Source: Patescibacteria group bacterium
Lineage (GTDB): Bacteria; Patescibacteriota; Minisyncoccia; Phycocordibacterales; UBA6065
Reading direction: 5' to 3'
Assembly: GCA_028866595.1 (NCBI GenBank)
Contig: JAGWHV010000003.1
Location: 1-28,805, forward strand
Length of the DNA stretch: 28,805 nucleotides
Part shown: piece by piece, positions 8,296-14,795 of the stretch
Layout: every line of letters begins with the position of its first letter
How positions within the stretch are numbered: the stretch's first letter is position 1
Program-made: the position numbers and the translations under genes
The notes under the pieces: generated by a model
The model's input: the letters and a program-made list of their open reading frames with translations, nothing else
What the model was told of the DNA's origin: nothing
Databases searched by the model: none

Positions 8296-8989
8296 ACAGA
8301 TTTGCGAAGTGGACGGCCAGAAACACGACGGCGGCGCCGATGATTGTAGCTACTGTCGTCCAAGACGTCGGGTGTCGATGGTGACTTTCGGGCAAGAGAT
8401 CGCTCGAGCCGATGAACGTAAAGAAGCCGCAGAACAGAGCAAGGACCAAACCGACATACGCCTCGGGGATGATGAAAAGGAATGTCGAGACAACTCCGAG
8501 GATCGGCGCGGTCGCATCGATCATGAGCCATCGAAATGCCTGCACCTTATCGCCACCATGTCTGAATATCAGACTCACGGTGTTTATACCATCAGAGAAA
8601 TCATGTGCCAGTACAGCGATCGCGACAATGAGCCCGACTGCCGCCGAGACCTGAAAGGCAATACCTATACCCACGCCGTCCAGGAAGCTATGAATGGAGA
8701 GGCTTCCCGCGCCGAATCGTCCGCCGCCGTCATGGCTGTGCTTAAAGACTGTTCGGTGAAGCGCCATGTACAGGAAATACCCGATGGCAACCGTCAACAT
8801 GACGGTGCGCAAGCTCCAATATCTCTGACCTATGTCGACTGCTTCAGGCAGAAGATCGAAAAAAGCGACCCCCATAAGAGCACCCGCACTAAAACCGAGA
8901 ATGAGGTGAAGCCTATCTCGCCACTTAATCGCAAAGAGGCCCCCAAGGGAGGTCGATAGAAATGCGCCGATAGCTATAAATATGATCAT
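8294..8989 (-). CDS. ZIP-family metal transporter
   Basis: 231 residues with about eight hydrophobic segments. The ZIP signature helices are visible: HSFLDGVGIGIAF (HxxxD of TM4) and HDFSDGINT (HDxxD of TM5), plus FFDLLPEA in TM2. A short His cluster (FKHSHDGG) lies in the central loop, and another (ESHHRHP) comes before the last helix. ZIP proteins import Zn2+, Fe2+ or Mn2+ into the cytosol. The gene is transcribed divergently from a Fur-family regulator, and the shared promoter lies inside a 36-bp palindrome, so repression by the metal-loaded regulator is likely; zinc is my best guess for the metal. The minus promoter reads TTGCAA-N16-TATGAT, with the start ~33 nt before the ATG. Confidence 0.9.
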   Translation of the reverse strand: MIIFIAIGAFLSTSLGGLFAIKWRDRLHLILGFSAGALMGVAFFDLLPEAVDIGQRYWSLRTVMLTVAIGYFLYMALHRTVFKHSHDGGGRFGAGSLSIHSFLDGVGIGIAFQVSAAVGLIVAIAVLAHDFSDGINTVSLIFRHGGDKVQAFRWLMIDATAPILGVVSTFLFIIPEAYVGLVLALFCGFFTFIGSSDLLPESHHRHPTSWTTVATIIGAAVVFLAVHFANL

Positions 8990-9027
8990 ACGTTCTCAAG
9001 AAGTACCAGAGGAACTCTTTGAAAGGC

Positions 9028-9067
9028 ATCATATCCTACTTGCAAAAATTTGCAAGTAGGATATGCT
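9028..9067. promoter_or_regulatory. Fur/Zur-type operator palindrome overlapping two divergent promoters
   Basis: A perfect inverted repeat with 17-bp arms (CATATCCTACTTGCAAA at 9030-9046 and its complement at 9049-9065) and a 2-bp AA centre. It contains TTGCAA twice, and that hexamer is itself self-complementary. Plus-strand promoter: TTGCAA 9040-9045, 16-nt spacer, TATGCT 9062-9067. Minus-strand promoter: TTGCAA 9050-9055, 16-nt spacer, TATGAT 9033-9028. One bound protein would cover both. Confidence 0.8.
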
Positions 9068-9112
9068 CATCATTAAGATACAGATACTATCGAAATGTGA
9101 AAGCCCACAAGC

Positions 9113-9586
9113 ATGAATCCGGCATATGCGAACCAACATAAAGGCGATAAATTGCTCGAGCGATTCTCGGCAGAGGAGATATCCTTGGGTGTCGCCATAA
9201 ATGCAACGGGCAAAAGAGTCACCCCTGTGCGACTTGATGTACTGAAAGCGCTCGTGCAAGCAAAAAGACTCCTGTCGATAAAAGAGATCGTGGAAAAAGT
9301 CGCGGATGGACACGACCTTAGCACCATATACCGCACTCTTGAGACTCTCATTTCTGTCGGTCTCGTTACAAAAACCGAAATGGGCAAAACGCTTTATGAA
9401 GCGAACATCGGCAAACCGCACCACCATCACGCGATATGCACGTCATGCGGGTACACGGAAGACGTCGACGTCTGTATATCGAATCTTTCGTTAAAAAACC
9501 TCGGCACAAGACGGTTCTCCGCGATAAATGGCCACAACCTCGAATTCTTCGGGCTTTGTAAAAAATGCGCTATCATTACCGCGTGA
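9113..9586 (+). CDS. Fur-family metalloregulator (Zur/PerR-like)
   Basis: 157 residues. A winged-helix DNA-binding domain (~30-90: GKRVTPVRLDVLKAL, STIYRTLETLISVGLV) is followed by the Fur dimerisation domain with the metal-binding run KPHHHHAIC and the structural zinc site C109-x2-C112 / C149-x2-C152. An N-terminal extension of ~25 residues precedes the usual start of the family; its function is unknown. Divergence from a ZIP transporter suggests zinc sensing. The full palindrome at its own promoter implies autorepression. The leader is ~35-40 nt without a Shine-Dalgarno. The last 22 nt overlap the start of the YibE/F gene, so the two are translated as a unit. Confidence 0.92.
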   Translation: MNPAYANQHKGDKLLERFSAEEISLGVAINATGKRVTPVRLDVLKALVQAKRLLSIKEIVEKVADGHDLSTIYRTLETLISVGLVTKTEMGKTLYEANIGKPHHHHAICTSCGYTEDVDVCISNLSLKNLGTRRFSAINGHNLEFFGLCKKCAIITA

Positions 9587-10713
9587 AAAGATTATCTTGT
9601 CTTATAGCCATATCTCTTCTGCTCCTCCCGGCGATCGCCCAGGCCCAGAGCGTGAAGGCGCAAGTTCTACAAGTCCTCGATTCATCCCAAGAGACGGTGC
9701 CCGACACCGGAACGCTACAAGCCGTACAAGACATAAGCGTCAAAATCCTTGAGGGTACCGACAAGGGTCGCGTCGTCACTATCCACAACGATTTTGTCCA
9801 ACTGAAAGAAGGAGACGTGTTCTACCTGGACGACGCCCAAGGCCAGTTCAGCGTATCTGAAGCATATAGACTGCCGCAACTCGGCTGGCTTTTAGTCTTG
9901 TTCATAATCCTTGTCATCATTTTTGGCGGTAAACAAGGAATCCGAGGCTTGCTATCTCTCGGCGGAAGCCTTGTGTTCGTCATGTTTGTTCTTATTCCTG
10001 GAATACTCCATGGCTATTCACCTGTGTGGCTGTCGGTGGGCGTAGCATCGCTCATCATAGTCGTCGGATCGTACGTCACTCACGGCTTCAACAGGACGAC
10101 GAGCGCTGCTGTCGTTGGCATGATCGTTACCGTGGGAATCGTCGGCCTGTTCGCCCACTTCGCTATCGGATACACCCAATTGTCTGGGTTTAATACAGAA
10201 GAGGCGACCTTTCTCAATCTCGGCACCCAAGGAACCCTTGATTTCGCCGGCATATTGCTGGGCGGCATCCTCATAGGTCTTCTCGGCGTCATGTACGATG
10301 CCGCGATAGGCCAAGCTATCTCCGTAGAAGAACTGCACCACATCGCCCCTCATATCAATCGGCGGACCATATATGTGCGAGCATTGAGAATCGGCCGCGA
10401 GCATATCGGTGCCCTCGTGAACACGCTCGCCATCGCCTACGTCGGCGCAAGCCTGCCGCTCCTTCTGCTCTTCTATTCATCGTCAGGAGAAAGCGCGAGC
10501 GTCATCATCAACAGCGAGATATTCGCGACGGAGATCGTACGATCACTCATCGGCTCAATAGGACTCGTTCTTGCGGTGCCGATAACGACCGCCATCGCCA
10601 TCTTCGTCATCATGAGAAAAAAAGGAGAGCACACGACCGACTCAGCCTCGCCTGAAGAGCTTCACAATGAGCGCCATGCTCTCGAGCACGCATCGCATGG
10701 GCACCATCACTAG
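9565..10713 (+). CDS. YibE/F-like multi-pass membrane protein with His-rich tail
   Basis: 382 residues. A signal-like segment (to AQAQS, ~28) is followed by a ~75-residue soluble beta-rich domain (KAQVLQVLDS...DKGRVVTIHNDF...GDVFYLDD) and about eight transmembrane helices, beginning near WLLVLFIILVIIFGGKQGI. The layout and motifs (KQGIRGLLSL, GVMYDAAIGQAISVEEL, GREHIGALVNTLAIAYVGASLP) match the YibE/F family, whose function is not established. The C-terminus ends in a cluster of histidines (residues 372-382 include six). It overlaps the Fur-family gene by 22 nt and so belongs to the same metal-controlled unit; a metal transport role is inferred. It ends tail-to-tail with the redoxin gene, overlapping by 4 nt, with no terminator between them. 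Confidence 0.85.
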   Translation: MRYHYRVKRLSCLIAISLLLLPAIAQAQSVKAQVLQVLDSSQETVPDTGTLQAVQDISVKILEGTDKGRVVTIHNDFVQLKEGDVFYLDDAQGQFSVSEAYRLPQLGWLLVLFIILVIIFGGKQGIRGLLSLGGSLVFVMFVLIPGILHGYSPVWLSVGVASLIIVVGSYVTHGFNRTTSAAVVGMIVTVGIVGLFAHFAIGYTQLSGFNTEEATFLNLGTQGTLDFAGILLGGILIGLLGVMYDAAIGQAISVEELHHIAPHINRRTIYVRALRIGREHIGALVNTLAIAYVGASLPLLLLFYSSSGESASVIINSEIFATEIVRSLIGSIGLVLAVPITTAIAIFVIMRKKGEHTTDSASPEELHNERHALEHASHGHHH

Positions 10714-11876
10714 CTTCCGAACGTAAGGGTGAATGCCTTGAGGCCCGCAGCCTGAGGCGAGAGTTCGAGGATATGCGAGCCGTATGATGCACCGTCATAT
10801 ATGTCATAAAGACGCGGCTCTTGTACGGTGACGGTCTTGGTCTCTACCCCGTCGATGGTCACTTGGACGGGCACAGGTGCATCCGCCGAAGCCACGAGAT
10901 ACACATGGGTCGCTGTAAAAGGATAGACGATCTGGGCGGGCAGAGAGACGTTCTCGGCGTGATCAGACTGTATGCTCCATGTGCCGCCGAGATAAAACTC
11001 TCCTGAAGCGAGCTGGGACGACTGGTTCGGCACCGCGAACGCGTCCTGGCCATTCTGCCCCGCCGGCACCGTCGCCGTCGGGTTGCCGAAGAATTCATTC
11101 CTCGCCGATCCGAAATACGTCTCTTGGCTCATGCCGGAAACATTCTGTTCCGTGGCGCCAGCGGTCGTCGGCATGTCTATCGCCGCGAGAGTCGATGTGC
11201 CCAGACCGAGGACTTGCGCCCGCTCCGCAAGGAGGCTCTGAATCATCGATTCCGTCTCGTCATAACCGCCTTCGCCAATGTGGTCATAGCGAATAAAGCC
11301 GTCAATGTCGATCAAATATTTCCGCGGCCAGTACAGATTGTGGTAGGCCGTCCATGTGCCGTAATTATTGTCGAGAACGACAGGAAAAGTGATGCCGTAC
11401 TTCTCCATAGCCGCCTTGACATTGTCTATATTCTTTTCAAAGTCGAATTCCGGCGTGTGAATGCCGATGATGACGAGGCCTTTGTCCTCGTATTTTTTGT
11501 ACCACGAGACGAGATACGGGAACGTCCGGATGCAGTTGATACAGCTGTAGGTCATGATGTCGAGGAGGATGACTTTCTTGCCTATATATTGGCTGAGCGT
11601 GATAGGCTGGCCGCCGGTATTCACGAAGCCCGTCGGATCGACGATCTCTTTTGCTCGTTCATAGCGAGCAGATTTTTCGGCGATGCGTTCGGCTGTCGAT
11701 GATGCGGGCAGCGCGCTCGGCGCCGTGCTCGTCGCGACAGTTTCAGGCAAAGCGACGTCAGGCGCCGCGCCCGAATAGCTCGACGGCGCGACTTTGCCGT
11801 TTTCGAGGTATGCGATAGCGCCGATGATGACGGCGAGAGCGATGATGAGACCGACGATTTGTGAATTTTTCATCAT
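10710..11876 (-). CDS. Membrane-anchored redoxin of the DipZ type (thioredoxin domain plus C-terminal beta domain)
   Basis: 388 residues. One N-terminal membrane anchor (VGLIIALAVIIGAIAYL) is followed by an Ala/Ser/Thr-rich linker to ~75, a thioredoxin/redoxin domain (~75-225) with active site TYSCINCIRT (C112, C115) and the GIHTPEF and YWPRKYLIDIDG segments, then a beta-rich domain (~250-388). This order matches the soluble half of mycobacterial DipZ. The protein faces the outside and should receive electrons from the adjacent CcdA to reduce or rearrange disulfides in exported proteins. It begins 9 nt after ccdA stops, in one operon. A second ATG one codon on is an alternative start. Confidence 0.88.
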   Translation of the reverse strand: MMKNSQIVGLIIALAVIIGAIAYLENGKVAPSSYSGAAPDVALPETVATSTAPSALPASSTAERIAEKSARYERAKEIVDPTGFVNTGGQPITLSQYIGKKVILLDIMTYSCINCIRTFPYLVSWYKKYEDKGLVIIGIHTPEFDFEKNIDNVKAAMEKYGITFPVVLDNNYGTWTAYHNLYWPRKYLIDIDGFIRYDHIGEGGYDETESMIQSLLAERAQVLGLGTSTLAAIDMPTTAGATEQNVSGMSQETYFGSARNEFFGNPTATVPAGQNGQDAFAVPNQSSQLASGEFYLGGTWSIQSDHAENVSLPAQIVYPFTATHVYLVASADAPVPVQVTIDGVETKTVTVQEPRLYDIYDGASYGSHILELSPQAAGLKAFTLTFGS

Positions 11877-11885
11877 GTATGCGAT

Positions 11886-12602
11886 CTATTTGAGGAGTAA
11901 TTGATTGACGATGCCGAAATTCGCTATGCGCGATAGATCCTGGGTAAAGACGAAAATACCAAGGATGACGAGCACAGCGCCGAACGCTTTCGATATCCAG
12001 GTAAACGTTCGAGCGTGAGAACCGATGAATCTGGCAGCCTGTCCAGCGAACAAGCCGACGAGAAGAAACGGCACGCCGAGCCCGACCGAGTACGAAAGGA
12101 GCAGAATGAACGCAGAACCAGGGTGAGCGGCAGCGAGAGCGATGATCGCGCCGAGGATGGCGCCCACGCACGGCGTCCAGCCCGCCGCGAATGCGAAGCC
12201 AAAGAGGAATGAGGTGATATAACGCGAATGGTTCTTGGCGTTCACCTTCATCGTGTGTGCTTTCGAGAGCCATGGTATATGCAGGAGACCGAGAAGATAG
12301 AGACCGAAGACGATGATGATAACGCCGCCTATACGAGCGAGCCATGTTTGAGCGCCATAGGCAACGCTGGAAAGCGCCGTATTGAGGAGCACGCCGAGGA
12401 GAGCAAAGACGACGGAGAATCCGATGACGAAGAATACGCTCGCGAGGAATATTTCAAGTTTGCGCGATCCGCTGTTTGGTCCGCCCGCCGCGGAGGCGCC
12501 TGCGATATACGCCAGAAATCCCGGGATTATCGGCAAAACGCAGGGCGACAAGAATGACGCCAAACCGGCGAGAAACGATACGGGTATGGAAATGTCGAAC
12601 AT
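11886..12602 (-). CDS. ccdA: CcdA/DsbD-type thiol-disulfide transmembrane electron carrier
   Basis: 238 residues with six predicted membrane helices. The two redox cysteines are in SPCVLPIIPGF (C21) and GWTPCVGAIL (C145), the conserved Pro-Cys positions of TM1 and TM4 in CcdA. It moves reducing equivalents from cytoplasmic thioredoxin across the membrane to the redoxin encoded just downstream. The ATG at 12602 is 6 nt after the -10 TACAAT, so the transcript is probably leaderless. A palindromic operator overlaps the -35, implying regulation of the pair. No cytochrome c biogenesis genes are nearby, so general extracellular thiol chemistry is the more likely role. Confidence 0.93.
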   Translation of the reverse strand: MFDISIPVSFLAGLASFLSPCVLPIIPGFLAYIAGASAAGGPNSGSRKLEIFLASVFFVIGFSVVFALLGVLLNTALSSVAYGAQTWLARIGGVIIIVFGLYLLGLLHIPWLSKAHTMKVNAKNHSRYITSFLFGFAFAAGWTPCVGAILGAIIALAAAHPGSAFILLLSYSVGLGVPFLLVGLFAGQAARFIGSHARTFTWISKAFGAVLVILGIFVFTQDLSRIANFGIVNQLLLK

Positions 12603-12608
12603 GCCTCT

Positions 12609-12649
12609 ATTGTAGACCAGCCCGCTGACTATGTAAAGTCAGCTTTACA
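12609..12649 (-). promoter_or_regulatory. ccdA promoter with overlapping palindromic operator
   Basis: On the minus strand, TTTACA (12637-12632), 17-nt spacer, TACAAT (12614-12609), then 6 nt to the ATG. The inverted repeat TGTAAAG-N4-CTTTACA (12632-12649) covers the -35 hexamer, as expected for a repressor site. The regulator is unknown. Confidence 0.6.
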
Positions 12650-12653
12650 CAGA

Positions 12654-13004
12654 TCAATGCGCTCGCCTCTCGTATATGAGCGTGAAGGCCTTGGCTGCCA
12701 CCATGGCGATGAGCGCGACGACAAGCCACGGCGAGAGCATCCGGCCGAGCGATTCGGCGACGATCGCCGCGAGGAGGACGAGAGCGCCGGATATAAATCC
12801 GATGCGGTCCGCCCGGTTGATGTGGGCCTCTTCCCTTTCATCGAGGCCGTGCTCGCGCCAGAGCAGGATGGCGAACAGGACGAACGCGGCAACGATGAAT
12901 GCGAGGATCGTCATCACCGCCGCCGAAGGCATGAACCCAAACGGCTCGAGGAGAAGGACGAGCAGGACGACGAGAAAAATAGGCACGAATATATCTTTTT
13001 TCAT
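12654..13004 (-). CDS. Small four-helix membrane protein paired with an HTH regulator
   Basis: 116 residues from the ATG at 13004 (MKKDIFVPIFL). The frame stays open upstream, but that part reads into the end of the regulator gene and is not used. Four hydrophobic segments: IFLVVLLVLLLEPFGF, AVMTILAFIVAAFVLFAILLW, IGFISGALVLLAAIVA and LVVALIAMVAAKAF. Between helices 2 and 3 is the charged stretch WREHGLDEREEAHI. The arrangement recalls the DUF2178-like proteins encoded beside small XRE regulators. The regulator gene ends 4 nt before this start, so the two form an operon. Function unknown; possibly the signal-receiving or effector partner of the regulator. Confidence 0.75.
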   Translation of the reverse strand: MKKDIFVPIFLVVLLVLLLEPFGFMPSAAVMTILAFIVAAFVLFAILLWREHGLDEREEAHINRADRIGFISGALVLLAAIVAESLGRMLSPWLVVALIAMVAAKAFTLIYERRAH

Positions 13005-13008
13005 GTGA

Positions 13009-13218
13009 TTATGAGGCAATCTTGAATATGTCTTCGACAGTCGTCTTGAAAAAGCGGGCAATCTTCATGGCGAGGAGCACCGACGGCACGTAATTGCCCC
13101 TTTCTATGGCGATGACCGTCTGGCGCGTCACGCCGATGGCCGCGGCCATGTCTTCCTGGGTCGCGCCTTTTTTCATCCGAAGCTCATGGACCGTATTCTC
13201 GACAGATTCCTTTGCCAT
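13009..13218 (-). CDS. Small XRE-family HTH transcriptional regulator
   Basis: 69 residues from the ATG at 13218 (MAKESVENTV). A longer frame to 13290 exists but would run into the infC promoter and lacks conservation-like features. The HTH occupies nearly the whole protein: ATQEDMAAAIGVTRQTVIAIERGNYVPSVL with the motif RQTVIAIERG typical of the YozG-like minimal XRE group, ending FFKTTVEDIFKI. It binds DNA, probably its own promoter, and pairs with the membrane protein downstream. The -10 TACAAT (13230-13225) lies exactly 6 nt before the ATG, so the mRNA should be leaderless. Confidence 0.88.
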   Translation of the reverse strand: MAKESVENTVHELRMKKGATQEDMAAAIGVTRQTVIAIERGNYVPSVLLAMKIARFFKTTVEDIFKIAS

Positions 13219-13282
13219 GGGCACATTGTAGCCGAAATCGCTCGAATATGCTTTAATTCGGAAACATAATCTTTCAATCGAA
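13219..13282. promoter_or_regulatory. Divergent promoter region between the XRE gene and infC
   Basis: Minus strand: TACAAT at 13230-13225, 6 nt before the regulator ATG. Plus strand: a weak TTGTAG (13226-13231), 15-nt spacer, TATGCT (13247-13252), with a predicted start near 13259 giving a ~24-nt leader before the TTG start of infC. No clear operator repeat is seen. Confidence 0.4.
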
Positions 13283-13795
13283 TTGAGCAAAGACAGAACA
13301 AGGATAAATCATCAGATCAAGGCGCCCCAGTTGCGCGTCATCGGCGCACAAGGCGAAAATTACGGGATCATATCCGTGAGCGAGGCCTTGGGCAAAGCCC
13401 ATGAAGCCGGCCTCGATCTCATCGAGATATCGCCGAACGCCACGCCGCCCGTCGCCAAGATCGCCGATTACGGAAAGTTTTCGTACGAGGAAAGCAAAAA
13501 ACAGAAAGCCGCCAAGGCCAAAGCCCACGTCATCGAGATCAAGACCCTCCAGGTCAAGATAGGCACGGGCGAGCACGACCTCGGGCTCAAGGCTAAAAAA
13601 GCTTCCGAATGGCTCAAGGAGGGTCAGCGCATAAAGATAGACCTTTTCCTCCCCGGGCGCTCGAAATATTTGGATCCGAAATTCCTCGAAGAGCGCCTGA
13701 CGCGCATCCTCAATCTCATAACCGAGAACTACAAGATCGCAGAAAAGCCGACGAGGAGCCCGAAGGGTCTGACGACGATCATCGAGCGCGCGTAG
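13283..13795 (+). CDS. infC: Translation initiation factor IF-3
   Basis: 170 residues, full length for IF-3. The N-domain starts RINHQIKAPQLRVI and has GLDLIEISPNATPPVAKIADYGKF; the C-domain has ELKTLQVKIG-like IEIKTLQVKIGTGEHDL and VDLFLPGR-like KIDLFLPGRSK. It binds the 30S subunit, prevents early 50S joining and checks start codons. No ATG lies in the right place: the best start is TTG at 13283, with in-frame ATC at 13277 also possible. Rare start codons are known for infC in other bacteria, where IF-3 represses its own mRNA. It heads the IF3-L35-L20 operon, although L35 also has its own promoter. Confidence 0.97.
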   Translation: MSKDRTRINHQIKAPQLRVIGAQGENYGIISVSEALGKAHEAGLDLIEISPNATPPVAKIADYGKFSYEESKKQKAAKAKAHVIEIKTLQVKIGTGEHDLGLKAKKASEWLKEGQRIKIDLFLPGRSKYLDPKFLEERLTRILNLITENYKIAEKPTRSPKGLTTIIERA

Positions 13796-13798
13796 GAA

Positions 13799-13831
13799 GA
13801 GCGCCCGGCGGCTCCGCCGCCGGGCGCTTCA
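13799..13831 (+). terminator. Strong GC-rich hairpin after infC without a T-tract
   Basis: AGCGCCCGGCGG (13799-13810)... CGCCGCCGGGCGCT forms a ~12-bp stem starting just after the infC stop, followed by TCAGGCC rather than T residues. It may reduce read-through or protect the mRNA end; it is not a textbook intrinsic terminator. Confidence 0.5.
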
Positions 13832-13842
13832 GGCCCCAAAAC

Positions 13843-13870
13843 TAGACAAAAACCCGAAATCTGCTAGACT
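13843..13870 (+). promoter_or_regulatory. Promoter for rpmI-rplT
   Basis: TAGACA (13843-13848), 16-nt spacer ending in TGC, then TAGACT (13865-13870), i.e. the TGCTANNNT extended -10 form. Predicted start ~13877, leaving a 16-nt leader without Shine-Dalgarno. Confidence 0.5.
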
Positions 13871-13892
13871 GTTGCTCTGTCTCCGAAATCCC

Positions 13893-14081
13893 ATGAAGAC
13901 GAATAAATCATTCGCCAAAAGGCTCAAAGTAACGCGCAAAGGCAAAATCCTCGCGCGCCGCCCCGGCCAAAACCACTTCAACGCCAAGGAATCCGGCCGC
14001 GCCCAGATTAAAAAAGGCACGACCGTCGACTTTCATATGACGAATAAAGAGAAGTCCCGCTTCCTTTCCGGCCTCCGATAA
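13893..14081 (+). CDS. rpmI: Ribosomal protein bL35
   Basis: 62 residues from the ATG at 13893. A frame that begins further up at 13872 is longer but starts before the conserved N-terminus. L35 features: MKTNKSFAKRLKVTRKGKIL, then ARRPGQNHFN in place of the more usual KR...H.L motif, and an end rich in Lys/Arg. A large-subunit protein that binds 23S rRNA. It sits between infC and rplT as in most bacteria, 18 nt before rplT. Confidence 0.95.
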   Translation: MKTNKSFAKRLKVTRKGKILARRPGQNHFNAKESGRAQIKKGTTVDFHMTNKEKSRFLSGLR

Positions 14082-14099
14082 TCCTTAATCTAGAATCAC

Positions 14100-14444
14100 A
14101 TGGCACGCGTCAAAAAAGGTGTAAACGCCCTCAAAACCCGCCGGAACGTCCTCCGCGCCGCGAAAGGCTACCGCTTCCGCCGCTCGACGAACGAGCGCGC
14201 CGCTTACGAGGCGCTCATGCATGCCGGCGCGTATGCGTTCGCCCATCGTCGCGACAAAAAAGGCGACCGCCGCTCTCTCAATATCGTCAAGATAAACGCC
14301 GCCCTCGACGCAAAGGGTCTCTCCTACTCGAAATTCATGGGCGCTATGAAGAAAAAGGGCATCCTCCTCGACCGTAAAGTCCTCGCCGACATCGCTCACA
14401 ACGACCCCGCCATATTCGACCGCATCGTCTCGCAGGTGAAGTAA
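14100..14444 (+). CDS. rplT: Ribosomal protein bL20
   Basis: 114 residues, normal length. Signature: MARVKKGVNALKTRRNVL, AAKGYRFRRSTNERAAYEAL (family form AKGYRGRRS), AYAFAHRRDKKGDRR, then NAALDAKGLSYSKFMGAMKKKGILLDRKVLADIA. It assembles early on 23S rRNA and in other bacteria represses the IF3-L35-L20 operon by binding its mRNA; no such binding site could be recognised here. It ends the operon, with a terminator 4 nt after the stop. Confidence 0.98.
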   Translation: MARVKKGVNALKTRRNVLRAAKGYRFRRSTNERAAYEALMHAGAYAFAHRRDKKGDRRSLNIVKINAALDAKGLSYSKFMGAMKKKGILLDRKVLADIAHNDPAIFDRIVSQVK

Positions 14445-14448
14445 GAAA

Positions 14449-14475
14449 AAGCGCCTGACATCAGGTGCTTTTAAA
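14449..14475. terminator. Bidirectional terminator between rplT and the convergent small gene
   Basis: Hairpin GCGCCTG-ACAT-CAGGTGC (one G-T pair) flanked by AAAAA on the left and TTTTAAAA on the right, so it has a T-tract on both strands. It serves rplT on plus and the small gene at 14471-14737 on minus. Confidence 0.82.
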
Positions 14476-14737
14476 ATTCTCTATAGTCCATCGACTGTTT
14501 ATAGCATTCCAAACAGAGGTGCTCGAGATTTTCTATGGCCATGAACCTCCCGCAACCCTGACAATGCCTCACGGTGAGCGGTGGATCGATGATGACTAAT
14601 ACGGGCGAACCATATTGCGGATAACGCGCTGACGCTATCCTGCTCGCATCTCCGGGATTATGCGCTTCGCCGGGATTCGTATCAAAGTGGCGACGATTGG
14701 AGAACATCACTCTCCAAACTGAAGAAGAACTGCTCAT
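14471..14737 (-). CDS. Small protein with a CxxC...CxxC zinc-finger-like C-terminus
   Basis: 88 residues from the ATG at 14737. A GTG at 14746 would add three residues but falls inside the -10 element. No family recognised. The N-terminus is polar; a hydrophobic strand (PVLVIIDPP) is followed by VRHCQGCGRFMAIENLEHLCLECYKQ, two Cys pairs 18 residues apart that resemble a one-zinc ribbon. The gene has its own promoter (TTGACT-N16-TAGAGT) that would start transcription at or just before the ATG, and it shares a terminator with rplT. These flanking signals argue that it is real. Function unknown; nucleic-acid or protein binding through zinc is a guess. Confidence 0.6.
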   Translation of the reverse strand: MSSSSSVWRVMFSNRRHFDTNPGEAHNPGDASRIASARYPQYGSPVLVIIDPPLTVRHCQGCGRFMAIENLEHLCLECYKQSMDYREF

Positions 14738-14744
14738 CGTCACC

Positions 14745-14772
14745 ACTCTACAAGACGTCTTTCATTAGTCAA
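14745..14772 (-). promoter_or_regulatory. Leaderless-type promoter of the zinc-finger-like small gene
   Basis: TTGACT (14772-14767), 16-nt spacer, TAGAGT (14750-14745), 7 nt before the ATG at 14737. Confidence 0.5.
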
Positions 14773-14795
14773 CAGCGGTCCTGGCTTTAAGCGCG

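Noticed and set aside
7857..8531. Minus-strand frame covering the small gene at 7959 and the end of ZIP
   Set aside because: It crosses two terminators and has Arg/Ser-rich shadow composition.
8261..8959. 232-codon plus-strand frame opposite the ZIP gene
   Set aside because: Highly charged shadow of a convincing ZIP transporter with intact signature helices.
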